Positions 1 through 11,729 of a DNA stretch of 64,000 nucleotides are shown piece by piece. The notes under the pieces are model-generated. The model was not told the origin of the DNA. It saw only the letters and a list, made by a program, of their open reading frames with translations, and did not search any database. The translations under genes were made by a program, and so were the position numbers. This stretch comes from Siphonodentalium dalli (taxonomy: Eukaryota > Mollusca > Scaphopoda > Gadilida > Siphonodentaliidae): the NCBI GenBank assembly GCA_032622095.1, contig CP136061.1, forward strand, positions 45,765,797 through 45,829,796. Reading direction: 5' to 3'. Numbering within the stretch: position 1 is the first letter of the stretch; each line of letters begins with the position of its first letter.

Positions 1-1167
1 ATCTCCATCTAAAGCTATATGTGTGCCTTCTAGCCTCTATTTGTGTATACTGTTGTTTATTGTGTATTCCTATGCGATTTTCATTCTTTCTTCGAACCAT
101 TATCAAGTGGTATAAGGATACACTTTAAATACATGCGGCACATACCAAATCGCTGTTGTCTGCTGATGGTAGATCCATTTTTATGTCTGGCCTAAACTGA
201 AACGACTCGTAGTGAATTGTTAATTACCAGAGTACTGATCAGCGCGCGTTCACTATTAGTAATCATATTGTGATCACAGTAATGCGCGACACGTGACTTC
301 ATACAGATCTGTGTACAGTTCTATATCAGTGTAAATGCACCCTTAGGCCTGTGAATTGTTCTTGTGAGACCTGCATGGCCAGCAGGTGATTCATGTGGTT
401 ATATTAGCATCTGGTTGGGAATCAAACTCACCTACATCATCTCTCTGATCTTGTAGGTGCTGCATGGAAATATCTGCTATGGTGGTTAATTATGGTTTTA
501 CTGTGCACAAATGGGTTGGTAACGGAGGCCAGTGTCTCAATCAATGTGGGGACCTGTTCATATAAAAGTTCGTCGCAAACGTTATTGAAATTATAAACTT
601 CTCATTGAGATATATTAACGTTTGTGGAGTAAAAGTTCAGATAACATCATCTAAGTAAACGTGTTTGATGAAACATTATGTCGAGAAAGCAATGTTATAT
701 AGTAGATTTATTAAGAGATATTCTTAGAGAAAACATAGCCGGTGATGTTTTATTCTCGCGAATATAGAGAATTACGAAGAGCTATTTACAGAAGTGGAAT
801 TCGAAAGAACTGTTTTCGAAACTTTACTGCTTGGTCATGGTATTTAGATGATCGGGGATTAAAATATTGGATGACAATTATAGCGTTAAATGAATGAATA
901 TGGTCAACCGTTCCAATTGCAACCCCAATGTTCATTGATAAATACATCTGATATTCGTATCCGCTGTTTTCGATAATATAATATTTATTTACATTTGCCA
1001 TTAATTCGTAGATGAGGTCGTATTCATCGTTCATCTGGAAACAGACAGTCGTGGCTGGTGTTCCCGGATGTATAATGTGTACTACCAGAAAATGGCATAT
1101 ATCTCAATTCCTTTGCAATTTACAACATTATATCTACATTATATAGCTATTGATTCTACATCTACAT
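1..1167. other. AT-rich intergenic sequence, no gene seen
   Basis: I see no recognisable protein, RNA gene or repeat unit here. A short open frame on the - strand (786-1034) gives an unfamiliar 82-residue peptide with no motif, no splice signals that stand out and no neighbour to support it, so it is not called. Confidence 0.5.
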
Positions 1168-2152
1168 ATATGGCAAGAAACGTGAGCAAAAAGTTAAGGG
1201 GGTATGTTTTTGTCCCATGTAGAAAGCCTTGATACAGAGCGGGACAAGCGTTACAGAAGCTGACAAATATGGCAAGAAACGTGAGCAAAAAGTTAAGGGG
1301 GTATGTTTTTGTCCCATGTAGAAAGCCTTGACACAGAGCGGGACAAGCGTTACAGAAGCTGACAAATATGTTTTTATTTCTGATTATTATCTGCGTCCCA
1401 GTAGTAACCCTTGATACAGAGCGATACTGGGTTACTACTGGGACGCAGATAACGTCGAGAAATAAAAACGATTTTTTAACTGCTGTAACGCTTGTATCGC
1501 TCTGTATCAAGGGTTACTACTGGGACGCAGATAACGATGAGAAATAAAAACGATTTTTTAACTGCTGTAACGCTTGTATCGCTCTGTATCAAGGGTTACT
1601 ACTGGGACGCAGATAACGATGAGAAATAATAACGATTTTTTAACTGCTGCAACGCTTGTATCACTCTGTATCAATGGTTACCACTAGGACGCAGATAATC
1701 ACTAGAAATAAAATCAACTCTGTAAGATTCTGTAACGCTTGTATCGCTCTGTATCAAGGGTTACTACTGAGACGCAGATAACGATGAGAAATAAAAACAT
1801 ATTTTGTCAGCTTCTGTAACGCTTGTCCCGCTCTGTATCAAGGGTTACTACTGGGACGCAGATAATCACTAGAAATAAAATCAACTCTGTAAGATTCTGT
1901 AACGCTTGTATCGCTCTGTATCAAGGGTTACTACTGAGACGCAGATAATCACTAGAAATAAAATCAACTCTGTGAGATTCTGTAACGCTTGTATCGCTCT
2001 GTATCAAGGGTTACTACTGAGACGCAGATAACGATGAGAAATAAAAACATATTTTGTCAGCTTCTGTAACGCTTGTCCCGCTCTGTATCAAGGCTTTCTA
2101 CATGGGACAAAAACATACCCCTTTAACTTTTTGCTCACGTTTCTTGCCATAT
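1168..2152. mobile_element. Inverted-repeat element with internal 83-bp tandem array
   Basis: The left end (about 1168-1225) begins ATATGGCAAGAAACG and its reverse complement closes the element at about 2092-2152. The left terminal block is present twice in tandem (1168-1262 and 1266-1365). The interior holds about eight tandem units of 82-84 bp, recognisable by the shared words TATCAAGGGTTACTACTGG and GACGCAGATAA, starting near 1505, 1587, 1669, 1752, 1836, 1919, 2002 and 2086. An inverted start of the unit lies around 1390-1455. There is no transposase frame, so this is a non-autonomous foldback or MITE-type element whose core has expanded as a minisatellite. Short open frames on both strands are by-products of the array. 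Confidence 0.75.
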
Positions 2153-2597
2153 CTAACTTTGCTGGTCGGTGGCCAAGTGTCACAGGCAATATCGCAATTC
2201 TGTATAATCACCTTTTGAGCAATTGGTTTAAAGGAGGAACCAATTTGGGCAGAGGGACTCAATGCGATATATGTATATTCGATAAGATGATTCGGTTTCA
2301 TTGTCGCGTAACGGTCTACTCGAGTGGGAACGAGTCATAAAGTCTGTAAAATAAACATGATTATAACAAATCGTTGATACGCTGTAGCGTGTCGTCCTGC
2401 ATGTGTGGTATATATACAAACTCCAAGCATGTTACTAAACGAATATCCGGTTAGAATAGCTGCATGCATACGAACGGCAACATTCACGTGCGTGTGATCA
2501 AGGCATCGCGTTATCATTCATTCACCTTTTTGAGATCGCAAATCTGAATGCTGATATGGATGTTCAATTAATTTCAATTGAAATACATTCATCTATA
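2153..2597. other. No feature seen
   Basis: Unique-looking sequence between two repeats. Short open frames on both strands here overlap the preceding element or lack any motif. Confidence 0.4.
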
Positions 2598-2611
2598 TCT
2601 ATATTTGCGAA

Positions 2612-2652
<41 letters not shown>

Positions 2653-2667
2653 TTCTGTCTGTCTGTG
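2612..2667. repeat. (TGTC)n microsatellite
   Basis: About 14 tandem copies of the tetranucleotide TGTC, with one interruption (CTTTC) near 2650. Confidence 0.95.
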
Positions 2668-3371
2668 TTCTATAGAAATTCACAGGGGACCACCTAGATG
2701 ACAAAAAGGGGGTCTAATAGGGGTAACTTTTTACGAGAAAGATATTGGCGAGGGTTAGAATTTTATAAAGTGACGCCGTTGTTCTCAGGGGCAGAAAAGG
2801 GGGAGGGGCAGAACACAAATTGTCGCCTATTCCCACCAAACTTAGAGATAATCATTCCCATAATATGAGGAATCTAATGGTGTGGTTTAAATATGTCAAA
2901 AGTCGCGCCGTTCGCGCCAGGGATGCCCGGAAGGGGAGAGGGGCACCAAAATTGATCAAAATAATTTTAGCGACGAATTCCACCAAATTTATGCACATTC
3001 TTCTTAGATCTTCTCCATGATACAAGGAATCTTATTGCGTGATTTAAAGACGCCAAATTTGTGTCGTTGGGATTAGATATTTGGGGGGCGGTAGGTGGGT
3101 ACTAAATCTGATCAGAATTGGTTTAGTCGCCGATTGCCACGAATCTTATACAAATTCATCCCATGATATGAGGTGTCTAATGGCATGGCTTAAAGCTGTC
3201 AAACGTGGCGTCATTCGAGTCAGGGGCGCCCTGAAACGGAGAGGGGCACCAAAATTGATACACTTATAAAAAATATGTTTAGTGCCAATTACCATCAAAC
3301 TCATACACGTTCTTCTCAAATGATACAATGAATAAAATATTTGCGAATATCTAGCTTTATTTGTTCTATAT

Positions 3372-3983
3372 ATAACTTTAAGGGTTCAATCGAGATGGCA
3401 CCAAGGCGGTCTGACAGGGGTAACTTTTTACGAGTAAGATAATGGTCAGGGTTAAATTTTTCTAAAGTTACGTTGTTGATACGAGGGATATAAACGTGTG
3501 ATTTAAGACGCGAAATTGGTGCCGTTTGTGTGAGAGATGGGGGGGGGGGGTAATAAATATGATAAGAATTTGTTTAGTTGCCGAATACCACCAAACTTAT
3601 ATATAATCATCTCCATTATATAAAGCACGCATGAGTCTAATATACCTGGTTTATATATGATAAAAGTGGCGCGATTCAAGTCATGTATGAGGGGAGTTGC
3701 ACCAAAGTCGATAAAAATATATTAATAGCACTGATTCCACCAAATTCATGCACGTTCGTATCTAATGATATGATTAATTAAATCATATTTGGGGCCGTTT
3801 GGTTCATGGATGGCGAGAGGAGATTCACTAGCATTTATAAGAGTGTTCAATTCGCCGATATCCAACAAAGTTATATATAGTCATCTCCCAGGCCATCTCC
3901 ATGTCGTTATGAGGAGTTGTTGGCATTCTAATTTCACAATCTCGACAAATGGTGACCGCTTTAAGTCACTTGAACAATTATTT
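3372..3983. repeat. 0.6-kb segmental duplication, copy 1
   Basis: This block runs from ACTTTAAGGGTTCAATCGA to AGTCACTTGAACAATTAT and is repeated in the same orientation at 4541-5150, with scattered substitutions and small indels. It contains a run of G (3540-3550) that varies in length between copies. Open frames in it are not supported as genes because both copies carry unrelated stops. Confidence 0.85.
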
Positions 3984-4540
3984 TGAGTGTGTTTTATTGA
4001 AGGGCATAGCGCTGTAGGCGTCGAACATACTAAATGTACCCCATGTTGTCATTTCCCTTGCACACGATATAATCGAACACCTTCATGGTATGTGCAAGTA
4101 GGGTCTTGGTCGATTCATGCCAATAGGTTAGTGTGAAATGTTCTGAACGCCCGCTGTTTTCTCCAGTTCGAGAACCGAGGTTATTCGGGTTACACCATTA
4201 ATAAATTAAAACACCGGGAGTGCTAGCGTAACATCCAGCTGATTCGAACTTAGGAGGTTTTTGTCTATTGAAGATATATTTTGGTCGGACAATAGACAAT
4301 TTTTCTTACCAATATAGTATGGTCGTTATACGCAAAAATGGGGTTGATCCAGAAACATTGTTAAAGAAGCGATCTTGGTGTCATTCAACGCGGTATAATC
4401 TCTGGTACAACATATCCAAAATCCACTTTGGGGACAATCCAGGTTCCAAGATGGCGTCCAACATGACCGCCCTTAGTCAAAAGTCTGGTTGAGAAATTAT
4501 TCGATTATAATGAGAACAAATGTTGCCATATGTATACAAA

Positions 4541-5150
4541 TAACTTTAAGGGTACAATCGATATGGCACCAAGGCGGTCTGGCAGTGGTAACTTTTTACG
4601 AGTAAGATAATGGTCAGGGTTAAACTTGTCTAAAGTGACGTTATTGATACGAGGAATATAATCGTGTGATTTGAAGACGCGAAATTGGTGCCGTTTGTGT
4701 GAGAGATGGGGGGGGGGTAATAAATATGATAAGAATTTGTTCAGTTGCCGAATACTACCAAACTTATATATAATCATCTCCATTATACAATGCATGCATG
4801 AGTCTAATAGACGTGGTTTATATATGGCACAAGTGGCGCGGTTCAAGTCATGCATGAGGGGAGTTGCAACAAAGTCGATACAAATATATTAATAGCACTG
4901 ATTCCACCAAATCCATGCACGTTCGTCTCTAATGACATGATTAATTATATCACATTTGGGGCCGTTTGGGTATTGGATGGGGAGAGGAGATTCACTAGCA
5001 TATATAAGAGTGTTCAATTCGCCGATATCCAACAAAGTTATATATAGTCATCTCCCAGGCCATCTCCATGTCGGTATGAGGAGTGGTTGGCATTCCAATT
5101 GCACAATCTCGACAAATGGTGACCGAATTAAGTCACTTGAACAATTATAT
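4541..5150. repeat. 0.6-kb segmental duplication, copy 2
   Basis: Direct repeat of 3372-3983, about 1.17 kb downstream, easily aligned along its whole length (for example GGGGCCGTTTGG and GCCATCTCCATGTCG in both). The two copies flank about 560 bp of sequence without recognised features. Confidence 0.85.
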
Positions 5151-5451
5151 CTTCTCAACTGTCATATTTATATGGGGATGGAAATCAGGGCATTCCTATA
5201 ATGATCTAGCAACACAGCTACATAGAAGAAAGCATTAAAAGTATATTTATATCAATCTATTTAAGAGCTACATATATTCATTCAAACTGGGGGACCATGA
5301 ATCGTCAGAGGATTGCATATTATAATGGCTCATGTATATATTATAACACGATTGATATGAGTCTGTCTCATTCAATATAGTTTCCACAAACAAACAGTTA
5401 CAATTGACAAGAGCTATGGAAATGTAGTGCAGGCCTGTTCAAAAATAGTGG

Positions 5452-5716
5452 TCACAGTGTGCAGTCAAATATGGTTACTTCTGAGATAAAGGAAAACGCA
5501 GTCCGTAGCACATTTTCAGGATCCTCTGACAAGGGTATATCTGCCCGATACAGAGGATTTCTATCATATTTTAGAACAGACGCATCGCCTAACATAAACA
5601 ATTCAAAATCTTGCTGTGTCGGACACATGTAGCTGCTATATACATGCATACCATCATTTCTTTTAAACTGAACATGATTAGCCAGTATATATATAGCACC
5701 AGAACAGAGGAGCACC
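5452..5716 (-). CDS. Unrecognised ORF, possible terminal exon
   Basis: An 87-residue open frame that I do not recognise. On the - strand it is preceded by a plausible 3' splice site (ATGTCCAG followed by GTGCTCC, near 5717) and ends in TGA at 5452, so it could be a last exon. Its composition is less biased than that of the surrounding repeat frames, with several cysteines and acidic residues near the middle. No membrane segment or known motif is evident. It lies inside the putative Helitron region, which could mean a captured gene fragment, but nothing in the sequence proves that. It could equally be chance. Confidence 0.2.
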
Positions 5717-6131
5717 TGGACATATCTTTAAGACATCTGTATCTTCATGAAGATGTGATAAATTAGATTGATTGATTTATACATCTCTATGTAAAACATA
5801 ATTGTCGTCTTTTATTGTTTCGAACTAATGTGTTTATGATGTTCATGTTTCATGCTATGACGTCTGAAGTATACGCAGTTGTAAATAAATAAATATTTCT
5901 TTATTGTGGGAGGGAATAAACGCGATAAGCAAAATTATAATCGCTCCGATCTAACAAGGTGAGCCCTACTTATATTCCAAGTGTAATAATCATGTTTTGT
6001 GATGCCATTTTGATATACAATTTATGAGAATACGTGTACTACTTTGAGAGAAAGAGTATTCTCTATTCCCACTAAATATCCAGAGGGTTTCACATCACTT
6101 TAACCTGTGCAACGCCGGGTAACCCTGCTAG

Positions 6132-8483
6132 TAATATATATGAACACAATATTTCGAATATGTTATGGGTTCATATTTCAGATGACATTCGCAGTTCAAT
6201 TGATCAGTCTCAGATACACATAAAACACTCGAAAACTCATCAGAACTCCTTAAGTAATACGCATATTTACTCGGCGTTTGGTCACATCATCATATGTGCC
6301 GTTAACATCTTTCTGGACCGACAGTGGTCCCTTCATATCGCGCGGATATTGAGAACGACACGGATTTTTTAAATTCTGTCAAATCCTATGCTTCATTGAC
6401 AGATTCAACTATATACCGGCATTTGTTTTGGAAGCGTGGAAGTCCAGGAACTATACTAGTGAAAGGATGTTCTCGAAAATTTGAGTGAGCAAAAGCAAAA
6501 ACACCATTGAAAAAATTCGCCAAAATAAATTAATGGTTTGATCCTGGTTTGATCTGGGAAAACTGATTGACAACTGGTGGATAAATACTTCTGCTTCGTG
6601 TGGTCATACACATACGATGCTCGATGTCTGTTTTACGATGAGAAACAAACATATCCCCATATCATATACGTGAAAATGACGTTCCCATTTCCTCGGCTTT
6701 GGCGATACCATCGGCTTTGGCGATACCAGGTACACGGGGGTGGTGTAGGCGCGAGTTGAGCAGACGGTCGAATTATCAGGTTACCTGTTCGTTGCTTAAT
6801 TACCCTATTCAAGCGCGACTGTCTTATAACCAATACACGACATTCTTCCAGGGAGATCGGTGGGGCGATCAAAATAAAACTAAGATCGATGAAAATGCTG
6901 TATACAGAACTAATTTCGTCACTGTTACTTCGTTTTGTCACGCATAGATTGATACAAATAATATTTTAGTTGCAGAATGTTCTGCTATTTAGCTGAATAT
7001 AGTAAGTGAGCCCCCCCCCCCCCTACAATACAATTTATGTGGCGGCCTATAGACTTACCCAACTACTTTTGTAAAATATATTCAGCATGCTACTGGAAGT
7101 TTCAAGTCTAACACCATCAGTTGAATATTTCGCATCGAAAATAGGCTGAAATGGTTTCATATTTAAATTTTCAACCACTATTTATAGTGTGAAATTATTT
7201 ATGACTAAATTAACATCAGTTGGAAATTCCAACCTCATGGTTGTCCCCGTCAGCGATTAGAAATGTTCAACATGTGGGTTGAGGGCGCAAATATAATTTC
7301 CCAAGTTGGGCATTTATTCTGGTTCAAATGGGCCGCAGTTATAAATGCCAATTATCAAACCCCAATGGAGACATTCTAGACGAGTCCCTGGATTTCCGTT
7401 CTGGGGATTCGCTATCTATATCACTCGGCGCGGCATCAACACCACCCCCTCGCGGATATAACCGTTCACATGACGGCGCTATAGCTACGTAACTAACGTA
7501 CAGGTCGAATCCGTCATCTCCCGTTTAAATTTCCGAGTTTAAACGCGGTTTAAACCTACATTTAATCCTTCAATCCAGACTAAGGGGGCGTTTTTGACGT
7601 TCAGTTGCCAGCTAATTGAAAACTCGATTTGGTGATATGATCATAGAGTCAAACTACACTCTTACCTATCGGACCAAAAGACAGGCCGATATAATGGTGA
7701 TTGACACGCCATAATTATCGCGAACGCGTGCACGCCCATTTGATTTATTCACGGAGAAAGAAGCATGGCTCATCGACCATTAATCTGATCTCATTCTGGA
7801 CTTAAATCAATCTAACAAATTTCATCCCTTTGTTTGTGTTTTTCTGCAAGATGCTTTACCGTATAAAGACAAAATTTGGTGTATTTACATGTATATTTGT
7901 ATATATTATAGGGTATATGAGCTGTTTAGTATGTCCGTTTATCTGTTCGCATATTTTCTCCAATACCCCTGGGCCGATTTCAACCAAATTGGGTGCGGTG
8001 ACTCGGGGCACCCATGCGGATGGTATAACGGCGTTAGGTTTTCAAAATTGTGATTCAAAAATAAGAAAAAAGTTATTTATAAAAAAAAGAAGGAAAAAAT
8101 CGGTGTTAATTTGTGTAAGGAGTTGATCTGACAAGAAACACAATTAAAAAAGTTTGTTTAAATTTGTTTTTTAAATTAAAATGTTCAAATGATCAAAATG
8201 TGCGCAAAGGTGTCGCAGGTTCTACATCAAAATAAGTTATCAAATTTGACCCATGCAGCAATAACATTTTAAGATTGCAAACTATGTGTATAGCATATAA
8301 TAATCTGGTCACGCAGTAGCATCGTTTTGGTGTCAGCATTAAAACACCGAACCCTTCAACTGAATTCGTAGAAAACACCAGTATGTGTGATTGCCACAAG
8401 CCAAAAAAAAACACAAGATAGTTGTAAAAATCATATTGAATGAACATGTCCATATCTGAGCAAAACTCGCGTGGGAATGAATC
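6132..8483. other. Long stretch without a supported gene
   Basis: Contains a C homopolymer near 7010-7023, a short direct repeat ATCGGCTTTGGCGATACC near 6710-6728, and AT-rich sequence. Around 7505-7560 there is a half-copy resembling one end of the 8814-9013 element (CGAATCCGTCATCTC, then GTTTAAAC words). Around 7100-7330 there are isolated copies of the TCAGTTGGAAATT word found at 9200-9990. A segment at 7880-8000 has TGTCCGTTTATCTG followed by CTGGGCCGATTTCAACC, which resembles consensus words seen near Helitron ends, but no terminus is visible. Confidence 0.4.
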
Positions 8484-8772
8484 AACTGTCGACAGTCGCC
8501 ACTTAGACACGCCCTCACTCGAGATTATTTACAGCTCCACTCTTTTACTGATTGTTTGCCAGAAAAGCCACAATATATTTTTTGTTTAAACATATTTTAT
8601 TTGTTCATACAGTGATTTATGACAAAGGGATTGGAAGAAAAGTGCTATAACTCCCTCCTCTCCCTTTTCATCAAGATATTTGTTAAACTAATATTGAAGG
8701 AACAGCAGTCGGCAGTCGACAGTCGCCAGTTAGACACGCCTACATTCGAGATTATTTACAGCTCCACCCTTA
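8484..8772. repeat. Pair of ~63-bp direct repeats
   Basis: TCGACAGTCGCCA, GAGATTATTTACAGCTCCA and the sequence between them occur at about 8487-8544 and again at 8708-8766, in the same orientation and about 220 bp apart. The intervening sequence is AT-rich and has no gene. Confidence 0.8.
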
Positions 8773-8813
8773 GATCTGACTGTTTGACAATTCTGAACCG
8801 CGATCGGGCAAAC

Positions 8814-9013
8814 ACGGATTCGTCATCTCAGGTTTAGCCTCGGTAAAACTGGTTTAGCTTGACAGTAAATGTTATGGTTTAGTTGGTGGCTTAAGCTTAT
8901 AAAACGCAACAAAAGTATCAGTGTCGGGTTTAAACCCCGGATTTAACTGTCAAACGGCGGTTTACATCTAGAGGTTTGCGTAGACCTGGTTTAAACCTGA
9001 GGTGACGAATCTG
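8814..9013. mobile_element. ~200-bp foldback MITE
   Basis: The left end CGGATTCGTCATCTCAGG is mirrored by CCTGAGGTGACGAATCTG at the right end. The interior is rich in GGTTTAAACC-type palindromic words. There is no coding capacity. A related end is found near 7505, consistent with a small dispersed family. Confidence 0.65.
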
Positions 9014-9199
9014 ACCACAATGTTGTAAATCGTATATCACTTGATTAATTATGGATACCAAACACTAAGTTTAGATTATGTTGTAGCAAAAGGACACACA
9101 TTGCAGCAGCGGTGAGATCCAGATCCCAAAGAAAGAAGACCCTCCCACATGCATGGGTATGTTTATCAATATACATGCAAGGTCAGATGTACTAGATAT

Positions 9200-9990
9200 G
9201 TACACAGACGTGGCGACAGGGGGGGGTTGGGGGGGGTCAACTTTGGTCAAAATTTTCAACAGTTGGAAATTTCATACGTGCCAAATCATTAGTTGGAAAT
9301 ATCACACCAACAATAGGTTGAAAATGTTCTTTTAGTTTGATTTACAAACAATTTATTGGGGGCAATTAATTGTTTTTGGACCAATTGTTGCATATTTTCC
9401 TATTTTTTGTCAAAATTTTGGACTGAAATGGTCATCAGTTGGAAATTTTCCAACCTCAGGGGGTGACAGGTTGGAAATTTCCAACACTTGGAAAGCTTGT
9501 GTCCTGGTCCCTCTCCAGTGGTCAGTCAAAAACTGCTAGCTAATTTAAGAAAACAATATTGTCATTCATTTGGTCAACATTGTCCTTGGAATTGTCATCA
9601 GTTGGAAATTTTCCAACCTCAATGGGGGTGTCAGGTTTGAAATTTCCAACTCTAGGAAGGCTTGAGGCTAGTCTAGATTCTAGGATTTTGCGATTTTCTC
9701 GTTGAGATTTCAAAGTTTTCGCACACCGGTCCGAACCATGGTCGGCCCGGTGTGTCATTGTCCCTCCCCCGTGGCCAATACAAAACTCCTAATAAGTTTA
9801 ACAAAACATATTTTACGACATTTGGTCAAACTTGTGGACTGAAATGGTCATCAGTTGGAGAATTTTCCAACCTGATCGAGGGGGGAGTATAAGGTTTGAA
9901 ATTTCTTTGCGATTTTCTTGTATAGTTTTCAAAATTTTCTCTCACCGGGCAAAACAACCATGATCAGCCCGGTGTGTCCTGGTCTCTTGC
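9200..9990. repeat. Diverged repeat domain around a GTTGGAAATTTCCAAC motif
   Basis: The word CAGTTGGAAATTTTCCAACCTCA and close variants recur at about 9280, 9435, 9470, 9600, 9640 and 9853, in units of roughly 250 bp that also share GGTCAAACTTG and CGCACCGG/CTCACCGGG words. The core GGAAATTTTCC is itself palindromic. Two later blocks (9540-9760 and 9780-9990) align as tandem copies ending in GGCCCGGTGTGTC. No gene is supported. Confidence 0.7.
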
Positions 9991-10601
9991 CCGTAGCCGT
10001 GTGCATTTGTCTGGAATTAGACCACTTTTCAGGTTAAATATCCGAATGTTTTTATACCGGGTATACCGGGAATATAGAACCATGGTTTATGAATATATAG
10101 GATATAAGGTCTGAGCATTTAGGTGTAAAGGGGGGGGGTGCAAATGAAATTATGCAAACTTGTGTTTGGTGATTCTGATTCAAGGGGGGGGGTGTGCAGT
10201 TGGAATTTCCCAAGGTCGACACCCCCCGAACGGAGACCCTCTAGCCACGTCCCTGAATATGTATATGTATCATTGTTTTTATTTTGCAATGGGAAATGGA
10301 TTTACTTGAGATCGCGAAAAAAATATGATCGGTCAGTGGAATGAGGTGTGTTGTCAGGTCCCGTTGACATAGAGGTATGGTGAGCGGCTGCCCCATACTC
10401 GATTCATGTTTCCAGCTTCGGGTCCCTTCACGTGTTCACTATTGCGCTCCAAGGACAACTAGAACCATTGGCAACATACGACGGCTTAATTCGTATAATG
10501 TTAAATATTTGTATTCTGGTTATCCACCAGGTTTATAATGAGCTATTACTAGTATGTTATATCTCATTGACTACCAAACGTTGTTTATTGGTGTAAATTA
10601 A
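9991..10601. other. No gene seen
   Basis: Holds two G-runs (10130-10137 and 10181-10190) and otherwise unremarkable sequence. A stretch near 10370-10440 superficially recalls a tRNA-derived SINE, but A and B boxes cannot be matched. Confidence 0.4.
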
Positions 10602-10972
10602 AGACATATTATGTAATTGTTCGGGTGTATGAACCTGATAAATTAGTAATCATGCAGTCGCTATGACAATTGGAGGAATGTAACATTCTACTAACATCGC
10701 CGAAAATTTTAAGGAAATCGAACGTACCAATCCATAGAAAACATCGTCAGAACTACGCTCAATTGTAAATATTTACTACTCGATTCGGGACGCATCTATC
10801 GGCGATCAACTAACGGAAACGATTTCGCCATCGAGAGTCACTGAATTTAATTAATATATAAGAATGACGGTGTGTTTTGTCAATTTAGATACACTATTTG
10901 TGAAAATGACTACTTTGAACAAGATTATTTTCGATTTCTATTTGATCACCACGCGGAGTGTTTCACATCACT
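10602..10972. mobile_element. TTAA-flanked MITE, copy 1 (371 bp)
   Basis: The element is bounded on both sides by TTAA (10598-10601 and 10973-10976) and matches 46476-46842 over its whole length at roughly 85-90% by eye. A third, partial copy ends at 6099 and is also followed by TTAA. It starts AGACATATTATG and ends GGAGTGTTTCACATCACT. A TTAA target in all three copies fits piggyBac-type insertion, but terminal inverted repeats are very weak, so the superfamily is an inference. A short open frame (10864-11124) spanning the end is not a gene. Confidence 0.75.
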
Positions 10973-10976
10973 TTAA

Positions 10977-11729
10977 AACAGGATCCAATCGAAGCGATCA
11001 CCGGAACGCGATCTGGCGTAATTGGGGGAGCTTGCACGATTTCGGGACAAATTTCCGTGCTGCTACCAAGATCATATTCTCAGAAGATCATATTGTTAAA
11101 ATTACTTTAGTCGGCACTTTGTAACAGGAATATGCTATCATGCAATTCACAATATTAGTTTTCATTTCAGTATCTTGTTTGAAAATATCCTAACAATACC
11201 ACCACAACCTTGTGCTAAATATCAGGTTATCAGCCTTTAAAGCCGTTAGTTCAGCGTTGATCATTCATTCAATGTTGTTACTTATGGTTGTGTGTGCAGC
11301 ATATAACTATGTGAAATATTATGAAGAAGGGGTAAATGTGGTTATGTGCTTGCAAAGAACGTAGTAAATTTCCCGTATATGTGTCTTTGGTGAATATAAC
11401 CAAATAAAATTTCCAGGCAAAACACATAATTTATTGAAGATACTATATGGCACTCAGTTGCGTTTTGATAAATTGCATTCATAATATACCACCATCCATT
11501 CTTGTCATAAAAACGACATTTTGTGTTTCATCACGTGATCGGAGAAAACTATGACTACTAGTTTGAGACGCGGCAATATGATCTACACATTTTATCTAGT
11601 ACTTCAAGAATATCTCTCATATAACTGTTCCTATTTTAGCGAATTTTGAAAGGTTTGGTGTTGTTGATATCAAAATAAATGATGATCGGTCACATATGTA
11701 TACACATCTATGCTTACATAAAATACACA
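10977..11729. other. No gene seen
   Basis: AT-rich sequence leading into the 40-bp satellite. No motif, repeat or coding frame stands out. Confidence 0.4.

Larger units (their letters stand above)
2598..6131 (+). mobile_element. Probable Helitron-derived region
   Basis: The right edge reads GCCGGGTAACCCTGCTAGT: a small GGG/CCC hairpin followed by CTAG and then T, the usual form of a Helitron 3' end (CTRR|T). The left edge, near 2592-2612, has A|TC followed by a TGTC microsatellite, a start seen in many invertebrate Helitrons. A second, similar start (ATATTTGCGAATATCTAG) occurs near 3340, so the 3.5 kb may be two overlapping or nested copies. No Rep/helicase coding is visible, so it would be non-autonomous. 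The interior carries diverged repeats of about 230 bp (words GGGTAACTTTTTACGAG and GGGGCACCAAA) and the duplication listed separately. The span is inferred; the 3' terminus is the firmer part. Confidence 0.4.

Noticed and set aside
4505-4855. 116-residue ORF on the - strand
   Set aside because: Lies across the 0.6-kb duplication; the other copy has stops in the equivalent frame.
10370-10450. Possible tRNA or tRNA-derived SINE
   Set aside because: No convincing A box, B box or cloverleaf could be formed by eye.
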